DNA of 25,962 nucleotides from JBFMFH01 sp040752275 (GTDB taxonomy: Bacteria; Acidobacteriota; Vicinamibacteria; Vicinamibacterales; JAKQTR01): NCBI GenBank assembly GCA_040752275.1, contig JBFMFH010000016.1, positions 1 to 25,962 of the forward strand, in the 5' to 3' direction. The notes under the pieces are model-generated. The model ran no database searches. It saw only the letters and a list, made by a program, of their open reading frames with translations, and was not told the origin of the DNA. Shown one piece after another: positions 1 through 8,035 of the stretch. How positions within the stretch are numbered: position 1 is the stretch's first letter; each line of letters opens with the position of its first letter. Made by a program: the position numbers and the translations under genes.

Positions 1-44
1 TCCCTCCGCGTGCCGGCCCACTCGCGGCGCGCCCGCTCTGCTGC

Positions 45-50
45 TATGCT
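45..50 (+). promoter_or_regulatory. -10-like box (TATGCT) close to start codon
   Basis: TATGCT is preceded by TGC (an extended -10 appearance) and lies 10 bases before the ATG at 61. No clear -35 box is visible. The short spacing implies a very short or absent leader. The same layout recurs before several other genes in the window. Confidence 0.35.
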
Positions 51-60
51 GGACCTCGGC

Positions 61-1107
61 ATGTATCCTGGGCGGCGCGTGGCGCTGGCGTTGGCGTGCA
101 TCTCGCTGGCCTTGCCGGGCGTGCGAACCAGCGCGCAGATCGGCCCCGGCGCGCGCACGCCTTTCATCCCGCGATACGAGGTGCGCGCGCCCGGTGCCTT
201 CGATTCGGACCGGTCTGCGCGCCGCTCGGCGCGCGTCCGTTATCGCGCCGACGCGCACATTCTGTTGCCCTTGCTCGTCACGTCGGTCCGGATCGCCTCG
301 CGCCGCGGTGTGGGCTCGGCCAGCGCCGAGGTCCGGGACATCCTCCTGCCCTCGGGTGAGCGCGCCCTGGCCTACGAGTTCCACGCGACGTCCGTCCCCG
401 AGCGGGCGCGGGGCCTGGATCGGTTGGGGTCCTTTCGCGAAGTGGTGATCGGCTGGGACGGAGAATCGCGCGAGACGGTGTACTTCGGCGCGATGACGGT
501 GTCGAAGGAGGAAACGCTCGACGAAGCCAGGCGAGCCGTCGGTCCGAAATCCTCCCGGGCCGCCTACGACGTGATCGATGGCCACGCGACCGGCTCGTCG
601 GCCTCCGCCACCTCGTTCACCGTGACTCGTCCGGGCCCGGCGCCGAACGCGTCCGCCTTCTTCGAACTGATCCGCGCCGCGATCGACCCGGCCGAGGGGA
701 AGCCGAAGCCTCAGCTGACCACCCCGGCCGGACGGCGGCTCAGCGGCTACGGCTTCCTCGGCGCATTCGAGGCCCTCTTGCAAGCGGTATCCGCATCGCC
801 CGAGCGGGCGCGAGGCCTCTCCCGGACGTTCGTGTTCGGGGTGGAGCAGCGCTCGGTGGAGATTCGCGACGTCGACCATGACGCCTCGCGCGGCCGCGAG
901 TGGGGGGCGCGGGCGATGGTCGTCCGACCCGAGGCAGTCAGGCGCCTGGCCTGCCGGATTGTGGCCCCGGCGTGGAAGGTCGACTTCGCCACCTGGATCG
1001 AACTGCCGGACGCCATTCCGGGCGATCCCGCGCCCCTCGTCGCGCCGCTTCGCGTCGAGTACCAGCCGCGCGCCTATCTGCGCCTGGTCTTCGAGCGGGA
1101 ATCGTAG
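61..1107 (+). CDS. exported protein of unknown function
   Basis: This is a 348-residue protein whose family I do not recognise. The N-terminus from the ATG at 61 reads as a Sec signal peptide: two arginines, a hydrophobic stretch rich in Ala/Leu, and a likely cleavage near TSA-Q around residue 26. No transmembrane segment follows, so a periplasmic or secreted location is inferred. The rest is a mixed alpha/beta sequence rich in Arg, Ala and Glu without visible catalytic motifs. Earlier in-frame starts exist (GTG at 10, ATG at 46), but only the start at 61 places the signal peptide at the N-terminus, and a -10-like box lies just upstream. It converges with the DsbB-like gene, 18 bases apart, so it is probably transcribed on its own. 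Confidence 0.7.
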   Translation: MYPGRRVALALACISLALPGVRTSAQIGPGARTPFIPRYEVRAPGAFDSDRSARRSARVRYRADAHILLPLLVTSVRIASRRGVGSASAEVRDILLPSGERALAYEFHATSVPERARGLDRLGSFREVVIGWDGESRETVYFGAMTVSKEETLDEARRAVGPKSSRAAYDVIDGHATGSSASATSFTVTRPGPAPNASAFFELIRAAIDPAEGKPKPQLTTPAGRRLSGYGFLGAFEALLQAVSASPERARGLSRTFVFGVEQRSVEIRDVDHDASRGREWGARAMVVRPEAVRRLACRIVAPAWKVDFATWIELPDAIPGDPAPLVAPLRVEYQPRAYLRLVFERES

Positions 1108-1125
1108 ACCCGCGTCCGGCTGCCG

Positions 1126-2616
1126 TCACTCCCGAGAAAGTGGGAGTCCAGGTGCCTCGACCACCGTGACGGTACGGTCCTCGCCAAGGATGTACGCCTC
1201 GGTCCCCTTGAACGCCAGGCCGACCGGGCGCGCCAGCCCCGGCACCGCGTACGCCCCGGCGATCCGGTGCCCGCCCGGATCGATGACCACCAGCGTATTG
1301 AACGCCGCGCTGAGCGCGTAGAGGTGACCGCCTTCACATGCCGCGCCCGCGACGTAGTACTCGTTGATCGAGCGCTCCCCGGCCGCAAGCGCAAGGCCGG
1401 TACTCGAGTCGAGGGCCGGCGTGAACTCCTCCGAAAGCGTCATATCGCGGCGATCGAAGCGCGACACGACCAGCCGCTTCACCTTCGCGTTCGGGACGGT
1501 GACGGTGTAGAAGGACCCGGATTCCGGGTCGAATGCCACCGACAGCACGTACATCATCCGCGCCCGCACCGTCGTGAGACGCGAGCGGGCGACTTCGTCG
1601 AACTCGTCGAACGACTCGAGAAAGAAGCGGAAGTTCTTCGCGGCGTCTGCCCGGTCGCTCTCCCTGAGGATGACGTAGCTCTTGTTCTCCGAGAGCGCCA
1701 TGACGGTACCCCGCTCGACGAACGTGGCGCCGCCGAAGCGTGCGAGGTCGACCGAGAACCCGGTGTCGACGATCGTGCGCCTGAGCACGCGGCTGAGGGT
1801 CCCGTCGGCGATGTAGATGCCCTTCTCGGTCGTGATCAGAAATCGATCGTCCGTCCGGTCGTAGGCCAGATCGGTGACGGGACCGTCAAACGGCATCGAC
1901 AGGTGAATCCGCCTCTTCTCGCTCAGCACCGGAAGCGTTCCCAGGGGGCCGCGCTCCGGATCGGACTCGAGCCCGGCGATGTCCGGCTTCGCGATACCCC
2001 ATCGGCCGCGAAGGGACACGGGCGCGGGAGACCATTCTTCGAGAGACCAGACCCAATTGGCCGGGGTGAACGAGAATCGAATCGGGTCTCCCTGACCCAT
2101 GTAGGGCGGCGGCCCCGTGCTGGCGAAGGCCTGAACGGCATTGCCCGCCGCTGCTACCAGGAAAAGCCACATGGTCAGGCGCTCGATGGGGCGAAGCTGC
2201 CGCGGCGTGGCCGTCGCCTCTCCGTCTCTCAGCATCAGCAGCAGCACGCCCATCGCGACAATGCACACCCAGTAGATGAACATCGACCAGGTATAGGTGT
2301 GCGCGCCGAAAATCTCGACGCTGAATCCCTGGCCGACGTCACGACCCAGGTGCAGCGACGAGTGACGCAGGCCCATGAACACGCCCCACGCGCCGATGAG
2401 GACACCGAGGCCGACGTAGCGCGGGCGCGGGCCGTAGCGCAGGACGAACAGTCCGACCAGCGCGATGAGCACCATACCGGTGCGTTGAGCCCAGCAGAGC
2501 ACGCACGGCGAGTCACCGTACACGAAGCCGAGCACGAACACCGCGGTGCCAATCGGCCCCACGACGAGGGCCAGGACGGCCAGGGTGAGGACGCCGTAGG
2601 GTGTGTTGCGCGTCAT
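1126..2616 (-). CDS. DsbB-like membrane domain fused to a beta-propeller-like domain
   Basis: This 496-residue protein starts at the ATG at 2616, which has a good Shine-Dalgarno (GAAGGAG, 8 bases upstream). A second in-frame ATG at 2640 overlaps the stop of the upstream gene. The first ~150 residues resemble DsbB: four hydrophobic segments, with a CVLC motif after the first, the redox pair that DsbB uses to pass electrons from DsbA to quinone. The second periplasmic cysteine pair of classical DsbB is not visible. A fifth hydrophobic segment follows near residue 155, then about 300 residues of repeated beta-type segments (phrases like VTDLAYDRTDDRFLITTEKG) that look like a beta-propeller. It is the last gene of an operon after the multiheme cytochrome and a small membrane protein. 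A role in thiol oxidation or heme-cysteine handling for the cytochrome is inference. Confidence 0.7.
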   Translation of the reverse strand: MTRNTPYGVLTLAVLALVVGPIGTAVFVLGFVYGDSPCVLCWAQRTGMVLIALVGLFVLRYGPRPRYVGLGVLIGAWGVFMGLRHSSLHLGRDVGQGFSVEIFGAHTYTWSMFIYWVCIVAMGVLLLMLRDGEATATPRQLRPIERLTMWLFLVAAAGNAVQAFASTGPPPYMGQGDPIRFSFTPANWVWSLEEWSPAPVSLRGRWGIAKPDIAGLESDPERGPLGTLPVLSEKRRIHLSMPFDGPVTDLAYDRTDDRFLITTEKGIYIADGTLSRVLRRTIVDTGFSVDLARFGGATFVERGTVMALSENKSYVILRESDRADAAKNFRFFLESFDEFDEVARSRLTTVRARMMYVLSVAFDPESGSFYTVTVPNAKVKRLVVSRFDRRDMTLSEEFTPALDSSTGLALAAGERSINEYYVAGAACEGGHLYALSAAFNTLVVIDPGGHRIAGAYAVPGLARPVGLAFKGTEAYILGEDRTVTVVEAPGLPLSRE

Positions 2617-2639
2617 CGTCGGATCTCCTTCGGGCAACA

Positions 2640-2807
2640 TCAGTAGTTGAACCCGGGCAGGATCGACGTCCGCGTGCCGATCAGGAACAGGATGACCGTG
2701 AGCAGCGTGCTCGCGACCAGCAGTCCGAACGCCAGCCGTTCACGCTGGGGCCGCCGCAGGACGAGGAAACCGGCTGAGCAGATGAGGAGGAAATTCAGGA
2801 ACTCCAT
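2640..2807 (-). CDS. small two-helix membrane protein (55 aa)
   Basis: This short gene encodes 55 residues, beginning MEFLNFLLIC and ending LPGFNY. It has two hydrophobic segments (about residues 3-17 and 26-44) separated by a basic loop (RRPQRER). Its TGA stop shares one base with the ATG at 2640 of the downstream DsbB-like reading frame (TGATG), the sort of junction used for translational coupling. It lies 61 bases after the cytochrome gene on the same strand. No Shine-Dalgarno is obvious. Family and function are unknown; the context suggests a small accessory subunit of a membrane complex formed by the neighbouring products. Confidence rests on the hydrophobic pattern, the tight junction and the lack of any competing gene. 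Confidence 0.6.
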   Translation of the reverse strand: MEFLNFLLICSAGFLVLRRPQRERLAFGLLVASTLLTVILFLIGTRTSILPGFNY

Positions 2808-2868
2808 GAGCGCGCATCATTTCACAGAACGGGTGGCTGCTTCCAGATCGGCACTCCCGTAGCCACCG

Positions 2869-5256
2869 CTACCTGACGTGCCGCCGCGCCGCGGCCTCCC
2901 GACGCAGGCCCGACAGCAGCGATTGCGCAGCGCTGTCCGCCGGGCGCAGGCGGACCAGTGCCTCCGCCCAGGCGATCGCCTCGGCAACACGCCCGCGCTT
3001 ACGCTCGAACGAGGCGAGCGCCGAGAGGACGTCAGCATCCGCCGGCCGGACCTCGTGCACCGCCTGGAGCACGTCGACGGCCTCCGGCGTACGGCCCTGC
3101 GAATCCAGCGCCACGGCATACACGTACCCGAACCGGCTGTTCTGCGGTCGAAGTTCGTGGGCCTTGCGGAGCATCGGCAGGGCCTCTGCCGGCCGGCCGA
3201 GACGAACCTCGAGGAGGCCGAGGGCGTGGTACGGTTCGGCCGCCTCCGGGGCCAGTTCGATGGCCGCGCGCAGCACGCGTTCGCCTTCCGGGTCTCGCCC
3301 GGCCGCGCGGTAGAGGTCCGCCAGGTTGATCCGGGCGGGCACGCTGCCGGGGTCCAGGCGAAGCGCTGTGGCCAGCGCAGACTCGGCTTCAGCGAGCAGG
3401 CCCAGGCGCGCGTAGTGCCCGCTGAGGTTAAGATGCGCCTCCGGCCGCTCGGCAATCGCCCGCTCCAGCGCCTCGTACTCGGCGATGGCCGCGGCAAGCC
3501 GGCTGGCGTCCGCTGCGGTCATCAGGCCCGCCGGTGTTCCCGCGAGGGCGGCGGCGGCCCAGGCCCGGACGAGCCTGACCTGATCCGTCAGCAGCGGCCG
3601 TCCGAAACGCACCCGGTCCGGCTCGGGCAGCGCGTCCAAGACCCTGGCCGCCGCCGAGCGGACGATGGCAGCGGGGTCCCGCAGTCCGGCCTGCAGGGCC
3701 TCGACCGACGCGAAGGGGACGAGCTCGCGCAGCAGCGTGAGGGCGGTCGCGCGTGCGATGGGTGGGTACTGCGTGTTCAGCACCGCCGATTGCAGCAGCG
3801 GTTCGGCTCCTGCCAGGCCGCGTCGGCCCGCGTCGAGAGCCTCGACATAGTCGGCGCCGCCCGTGCGTGCCGGCCCGTACCACTTGACGACCGCATCGGC
3901 GGCCCATGCGACGCTCCTGTCCTCGTGACACGGTCGGGTGCAGGCGTTGGGCACGCCGAAGCGGACGGTGTAGTCGGGCCGGGGAACCCTCATGCTGTGG
4001 TCGCGTCGCGGGTCGACCACCATGTAGGTGGTCTTCATCATGTGGCAGTTGGCGCACAGCGCCGCCTCGGTTCCCTGCTTGTGGTGATGGTGCGCCGGCG
4101 CGTCGTAGGTGAGCGGCAGGTGGCAGTGGCTGCACACATTGTTGCCTGTCGCACGTTGCCTCAGGCTGTGCGCGTTGTGGCAGTCCGAACAGGTCACGCC
4201 GGCCATGTACATCTTGCTCTGCGTGAACGAGCCGTACTCGTACACCTCCTCCCGCATTTGCCCGTCCGCATAGTAGAGCCCATCGTCGAGCAGGGCCGGC
4301 CGGTAGTTGTCGAGGAAGGCCGCACCGGCGTCCGGCACGACCCTGATCGGGCCACGCCGGGCGTGACATGGTGCGCAGGCCTGGATTTCAGCCGTCTGCC
4401 GTTCGCGATCCGATACCCGCGCCGCCAGGCTCGTGGCATCGCCGACACCGAATCCGCCGTAGTCGATGGCACGAAGCCCGCGTGCCACGAGGCCCATGCC
4501 GGTGTCGTCGCGACCGGTCAAGCCTCGCTGCTTCCGTGCCTCGGCCCACCTCACGTGAGCGGAGCCGGGTCCGTGGCAGGCTTCGCACGACACGTTGATC
4601 TCCGTCCACGTCGTCTCGTAGGTGTTCGTGGCGAGATCGTAGTTGCGGCGGAGGCTCGTCGAGTGACAGTCCGCGCACATGTCGTTCCAGTTCTGGTTCG
4701 GTCCCGTCCAGTGCAGCGGGTCGGTGTGCGTGATTCGGTCGTTGGGATACAGATGGAACCAGCGCCGGCCGCCCTCATCCTCCGGACGCGTGTCCCAGGC
4801 GATGCCCAGACACTGCAGCCGCCCGCCCGGGAATTCGATCAGGTACTGCTGCAGCGGATCCACGCCGAAAACGTACTTGACCTCGTAGTCGTGAAGCTGC
4901 CCATCCGGTCCATCGGTCCGGATCAGGAACCTGCCGCCCCTCCGCGAGAAGGTGGACGTGACACCGGCGTACCGGAAGACGGCGTTGTCGAAGTCGCCCA
5001 GCACGGTCGTGTCCGAGGCCACGGCCATGGCTGCGGCGTGGTCCGATTGCCGCCACTCTCGTCCCTGGAGCTCGTGGCATGTCGTGCAAGCCGGTTCACC
5101 GACGTAGGCGGCCGCCGCAGCCGGTGCGTGTCGATTGACACGTTCCGGCGTGCCTGCCGGTGCTCGCATGAGAAACCAGCCCGCCACCACGCCAAGGGCC
5201 AGGATTCCGGCAATCACTGCCACGAGCGCCGTCCGTCCCCGCCGGGCACGCTGCAT
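2869..5256 (-). CDS. multiheme cytochrome c with C-terminal TPR repeats
   Basis: This is a 795-residue protein. The N-terminus has basic residues and one hydrophobic segment (about residues 8-30), so it is a membrane-anchored or exported protein. Seven CXXCH heme-binding motifs are seen near residues 57, 194, 224, 294, 356, 375 and 401. A CX3CH variant (CTRPCH) near 439 makes eight possible covalent hemes. The last ~190 residues are tetratricopeptide repeats (phrases such as AHLNLSGHYARLGLLAEAESAL), a protein-binding scaffold. The family resembles cytochrome c554-like, doubled-CXXCH proteins with TPR tails, so periplasmic electron transfer is likely; the redox partner is unknown. It heads an operon with a small membrane protein and a DsbB-like protein. 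I chose the ATG at 5256 because it starts close to the hydrophobic segment. An in-frame start at 5304 would place an 11-base G run inside the coding sequence. Confidence 0.85.
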   Translation of the reverse strand: MQRARRGRTALVAVIAGILALGVVAGWFLMRAPAGTPERVNRHAPAAAAAYVGEPACTTCHELQGREWRQSDHAAAMAVASDTTVLGDFDNAVFRYAGVTSTFSRRGGRFLIRTDGPDGQLHDYEVKYVFGVDPLQQYLIEFPGGRLQCLGIAWDTRPEDEGGRRWFHLYPNDRITHTDPLHWTGPNQNWNDMCADCHSTSLRRNYDLATNTYETTWTEINVSCEACHGPGSAHVRWAEARKQRGLTGRDDTGMGLVARGLRAIDYGGFGVGDATSLAARVSDRERQTAEIQACAPCHARRGPIRVVPDAGAAFLDNYRPALLDDGLYYADGQMREEVYEYGSFTQSKMYMAGVTCSDCHNAHSLRQRATGNNVCSHCHLPLTYDAPAHHHHKQGTEAALCANCHMMKTTYMVVDPRRDHSMRVPRPDYTVRFGVPNACTRPCHEDRSVAWAADAVVKWYGPARTGGADYVEALDAGRRGLAGAEPLLQSAVLNTQYPPIARATALTLLRELVPFASVEALQAGLRDPAAIVRSAAARVLDALPEPDRVRFGRPLLTDQVRLVRAWAAAALAGTPAGLMTAADASRLAAAIAEYEALERAIAERPEAHLNLSGHYARLGLLAEAESALATALRLDPGSVPARINLADLYRAAGRDPEGERVLRAAIELAPEAAEPYHALGLLEVRLGRPAEALPMLRKAHELRPQNSRFGYVYAVALDSQGRTPEAVDVLQAVHEVRPADADVLSALASFERKRGRVAEAIAWAEALVRLRPADSAAQSLLSGLRREAAARRHVR

Positions 5257-5268
5257 GGCGACAGTCGA

Positions 5269-5279
5269 CCCCCCCCCCC
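5269..5279. repeat. poly-C/poly-G tract of 11 bases
   Basis: Eleven consecutive C on the plus strand (G on the coding strand of the cytochrome gene) end 13 bases before its ATG at 5256. This is a candidate slippage site in the translation-initiation region, and also a common place for sequencing or assembly error. Confidence 0.8.
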
Positions 5280-5320
5280 AGCGCCGCGCGCCGCCCCTCC
5301 GCAATCCGCGGCCGGCTTTC

Positions 5321-5350
5321 GGATTGCGGAATGTGGAATGCGGAATGCGG
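5321..5350. repeat. 7-bp tandem repeat (GGAATGC units)
   Basis: Four consecutive 7-bp units (GGATTGC, GGAATGT, GGAATGC, GGAATGC) and a partial fifth lie in the gap between the divergent cytochrome and glycosyltransferase genes. It is the first of several heptamer repeats in the window, each with a different unit. Confidence 0.8.
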
Positions 5351-5411
5351 TCCTCGATCCCCGCGTGTGCGGAGTGACGAATGCCAGGCTCGTGATCCCG
5401 AATCCCGGTGG

Positions 5412-5417
5412 TACGAT
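5412..5417 (+). promoter_or_regulatory. -10-like box (TACGAT) 6 bases before the start codon
   Basis: TACGAT sits 6 bases before the ATG at 5424 and directly follows the sequence GATCCCGAATCCCGG, a short version of the GGGATTC heptamer repeat found before two other genes. No standard -35 box is seen. The spacing predicts a leaderless or nearly leaderless transcript. Confidence 0.45.
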
Positions 5418-5423
5418 AGCCTG

Positions 5424-7109
5424 ATGCCGGCCCGATCCGTCGTGCTGCCCGCCCTGCTGGTTGCGGCCGCGGTGCCCTTCTTCCTCAACCTCGGCGCCAC
5501 CTCCATCATCGACGCGAACGAGGCGTTCTACACCGAGACCCCCCGCGAAATGATCGAGTCGGGTGACTACATCGAGCCGACCTTCAACGACGAGCCCCGG
5601 CTGAACAAGCCACCGCTGTCCTACTGGGTCGTGGCGACGTTCTATCACGCGTTCGGCGTGTCGCTCACCTCCGCCCGGCTGCCGATCGCCATCGGCGCGC
5701 TGGTCATGCTGGCGACCGTGTATCTCCTCGGCTGGATGGCGTTCTCGCCGCGGGCCGGTCTGCTGGCCGCCCTCACGCTGGCGGCGACGCCCCGCTTCCT
5801 GCTGTTCTCACGGCGGATCATCATCGACGTCTACACGGCCATGTTCCTGGGCCTCGCCTTGGCGTGCTTCGCGCTCGCCGAACGCGACGTGGTGCGCAGG
5901 CGCCTGTGGCTCGTGCTGATGTATGTGGCGGTCGGACTGGGGGTGCTGACCAAGGGCCCGGTGGCCATCGTCCTGCCCGTACTCGTCTTCGGCGGGTATG
6001 CCCTAGTGTCGGGCCGCAGCGGACTGGTTCGCCAATCGATGCTGCCGGCAGGCGTGGCGATCGCGGCGTCGCTCGTCGTCCCCTACTACGCGGCGCTCTA
6101 CGCCCGGGGAGGGTGGGAGCACATCGTGACATTCGTGCTCCGCGAGAACGTGGCGCGCTACGCCGAAGGCGTAGGCGCACCGAGCCGGGGGCCGTTCTTC
6201 TACCTGCCCGTCCTCTTTGCCGACCTGTACTTTCCGTGGTCGATCTCGTTGCCGGCAGCCCTGGCGCTCGTGCCATGGCGGCGCGTGTGGCGTCGAACCG
6301 CGACGGCGGAGGGTCGGAGGGCCGCGGTCACCCCGGCCACGCGAGACGACCTTCGCCTGCTGCTGGGCCTGTGGGTGGCGGTGATTGTCGGCTTCTTCTC
6401 GTTGTCACGGGGCCAGCAGGACCTCTACATCCTCCCGACACTGGCCGCGGTCGCGCCGCTGGTTGGCGGCCTCCTGGACGGCTCGCTGAAGCGGACGTGG
6501 ACGCCGCGAGTGTCCCTGGCGGCGGTCTGGAGTGCGGCCGTGACGCTGATCGTGCTCGCGCTGCTCGGCTGTGCCGTCGTCTGGTCCGCTGGCGACGCCG
6601 AAGCGCCCCTGCACCTGGCGGGGGCCTGGCCGACCGGCCTGGTGCTCGCGGGTGGTTCGCTGGCGGCCCTGGCGCTCCTGTGGCGGACCAGGCACCTGGC
6701 GGCGCTCTCGCTGGCGGTGGCGACGGTGGTGACGGGGCACTGGCTGGTCGTTCTGGTATCCCTGCCAGACTTCGAGCGCTACAAGCCTGTTCCCCTCCTG
6801 GCGGCAGCCGTCGCCGGGAGCGACACGCCCGGTGCGCCGGTCGCCGTCTATCGCGCGGCCACGCCGAGTCTGGTGTTCTATCTCCGCCGCCATGTGACCC
6901 AGGTGTTCGACGAGAGCCAACTGGATGCCTACCTTCGGGCGCATCCGGACGCGTTCGTCGTAATGAGCGGCGACGATCGTGACGCGCTGGCGCGCGCAGG
7001 GTTCGACCTGCGCGTCGAGGTCAGTGCGCCCCGTGCCGACGGCCGCCTCGGGAACTTCGTCAATCGCACTCCGTTGCCGACGCTCGTCCTGGTCCGCGTC
7101 GGCCCGTAG
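5424..7109 (+). CDS. GT39/ArnT-family membrane glycosyltransferase
   Basis: This 561-residue integral membrane protein has about eleven hydrophobic segments. The first periplasmic loop carries the family signature: D30 and E33 in DANEAFY, then a block reading EMIESGDYIEPTF and NKPPLSYW (K62 onward). ArnT and related dolichyl-phosphate-mannose-type transferases use this acidic loop to move a sugar from a polyprenyl-phosphate donor to lipid A, protein or another acceptor on the periplasmic face. The C-terminal ~150 residues form a soluble domain after the last membrane helix. The start at 5424 is supported by an immediate hydrophobic segment and a -10-like box; the reading frame is open further upstream but there covers the repeat. 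The gene is divergent from the cytochrome operon and convergent with the nucleotidyltransferase. Donor and acceptor cannot be told from the sequence. Confidence 0.88.
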   Translation: MPARSVVLPALLVAAAVPFFLNLGATSIIDANEAFYTETPREMIESGDYIEPTFNDEPRLNKPPLSYWVVATFYHAFGVSLTSARLPIAIGALVMLATVYLLGWMAFSPRAGLLAALTLAATPRFLLFSRRIIIDVYTAMFLGLALACFALAERDVVRRRLWLVLMYVAVGLGVLTKGPVAIVLPVLVFGGYALVSGRSGLVRQSMLPAGVAIAASLVVPYYAALYARGGWEHIVTFVLRENVARYAEGVGAPSRGPFFYLPVLFADLYFPWSISLPAALALVPWRRVWRRTATAEGRRAAVTPATRDDLRLLLGLWVAVIVGFFSLSRGQQDLYILPTLAAVAPLVGGLLDGSLKRTWTPRVSLAAVWSAAVTLIVLALLGCAVVWSAGDAEAPLHLAGAWPTGLVLAGGSLAALALLWRTRHLAALSLAVATVVTGHWLVVLVSLPDFERYKPVPLLAAAVAGSDTPGAPVAVYRAATPSLVFYLRRHVTQVFDESQLDAYLRAHPDAFVVMSGDDRDALARAGFDLRVEVSAPRADGRLGNFVNRTPLPTLVLVRVGP

Positions 7110-7164
7110 GCGGGATCGCTTCTCGCCGTGGGGGCGGCCCGCGAGGCACGTCGACGTCCTGCGT

Positions 7165-7947
7165 TCATCGCGCCGGCGAACCCGGCGATCCAGGTGGCGG
7201 CCGCCGCTCCAGGGCCTGGCGGCAGATCGCCAGATTGACGGGACCGTCCACGTCCAGGCCGAGTTCGGGATCCTCGACGATACGCACATGGCAACGCAGC
7301 GCGAAACGCCGCTCCAGGTGACGTTCCAGCCTGGCCATCGACAGCCGGCCGAGGAGATAGCGCGCGAGAACGGGGAAGCCCACGTAGAGCGCCTGGCTGA
7401 TGGCGTTCTTCCGCTTCGGCGCAAGCACCTCGAGATGCGGTCGCAGCCGCGCTGCGTGCCGGGGGTGGAAGAGCCCGAAGTCGGCCGCGATGAATCGGCC
7501 TTCGGCAAGGCGGAGCCACAGATCCTCGGCGTCCGGGTAGCGCGCGAGCAGTGCCGACCTGGCCACGAGTCCCGCGTTGACGTCGAGATCCCGATCGGCC
7601 GTTGCCTCGATGAAGCGGTCGATCATCGCCGTGGTCACCAAAGGGATGTCCGACCAGCAGTAGACGGCGGGCCGGCCGGCCGCCACCCGGCCGATGCCGG
7701 CGTAGAGGTTGCCGATGAGGCTGCCCTGATCGGGCACGAACTCGACGCCGTCAGCAGGCCGCAGCGGTTCGTCGAGCCCGACGACGATGACGCGGTCGAT
7801 GAAGCGCGAGCCGCTCAGTGCATCGAGTACCCATCGGATCATCGGGCGACCGGCCAAGTCGAGCAGGGCCTTGCGACGACCCCGAGTCTCTGACCAGAGG
7901 GGCTCACCCTCAAGCGGCCGTCCGCCTGCCAGCACCACGCACTCCAT
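7165..7947 (-). CDS. MobA-like nucleotidyltransferase
   Basis: This 260-residue cytosolic protein has an NTP-transferase (MobA-like) Rossmann-type fold. LAGG at residues 6-9 and RRKALLDLAGRP (R24/R25, K26) form the nucleotide-binding loop, and SDIP at residues 99-102 supplies the usual metal-binding aspartate. Such enzymes transfer a nucleotidyl group from an NTP to a sugar phosphate, a molybdopterin or a similar acceptor. The middle part (YVGFPVLARYLLGRLS) looks like an acceptor-side insertion, and the C-terminus keeps a DVDGPVNL segment typical of MobA-type proteins. The acceptor is not identifiable. The start at 7947 has a TAGAAT box 8 bases upstream and the catalytic loop begins at residue 6, so no other start is likely. 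It is divergent from the VWFA gene. Confidence 0.85.
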   Translation of the reverse strand: MECVVLAGGRPLEGEPLWSETRGRRKALLDLAGRPMIRWVLDALSGSRFIDRVIVVGLDEPLRPADGVEFVPDQGSLIGNLYAGIGRVAAGRPAVYCWSDIPLVTTAMIDRFIEATADRDLDVNAGLVARSALLARYPDAEDLWLRLAEGRFIAADFGLFHPRHAARLRPHLEVLAPKRKNAISQALYVGFPVLARYLLGRLSMARLERHLERRFALRCHVRIVEDPELGLDVDGPVNLAICRQALERRPPPGSPGSPAR

Positions 7948-7955
7948 GGCCCGGG

Positions 7956-7961
7956 ATTCTA
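7956..7961 (-). promoter_or_regulatory. -10-like box (TAGAAT) 8 bases before start codon
   Basis: On the minus strand TAGAAT lies exactly 8 bases before the ATG at 7947. The adjoining upstream DNA is the GGGATTC heptamer repeat, so the usual -35 region falls inside the repeat. An identical arrangement (repeat, TAGAAT, 8 bases, ATG) precedes the phosphoesterase gene at 12909. Confidence 0.5.
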
Positions 7962-7996
7962 CCCGAATCCCGAATCCCGAATCCCGACTCCCGACT
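7962..7996. repeat. 7-bp tandem repeat (CCCGAAT units)
   Basis: Five units are visible: CCCGAAT three times, then CCCGACT twice, ending with CTCGGG. It fills the gap between the divergent nucleotidyltransferase and VWFA genes and is the complement of the GGGATTC repeat at 12927-12957. Confidence 0.9.
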
Positions 7997-8035
7997 CTCG
8001 GGTCCGGCCTCCTGTGTCAGAATGATCCCACTGCC

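Noticed and set aside
2878..5424. 848-residue plus-strand open frame opposite the cytochrome gene
   Set aside because: It is antisense to a gene with eight heme motifs and TPR repeats; the translation is Arg/Pro/Gly-rich without domains. High GC content keeps such antisense frames open.
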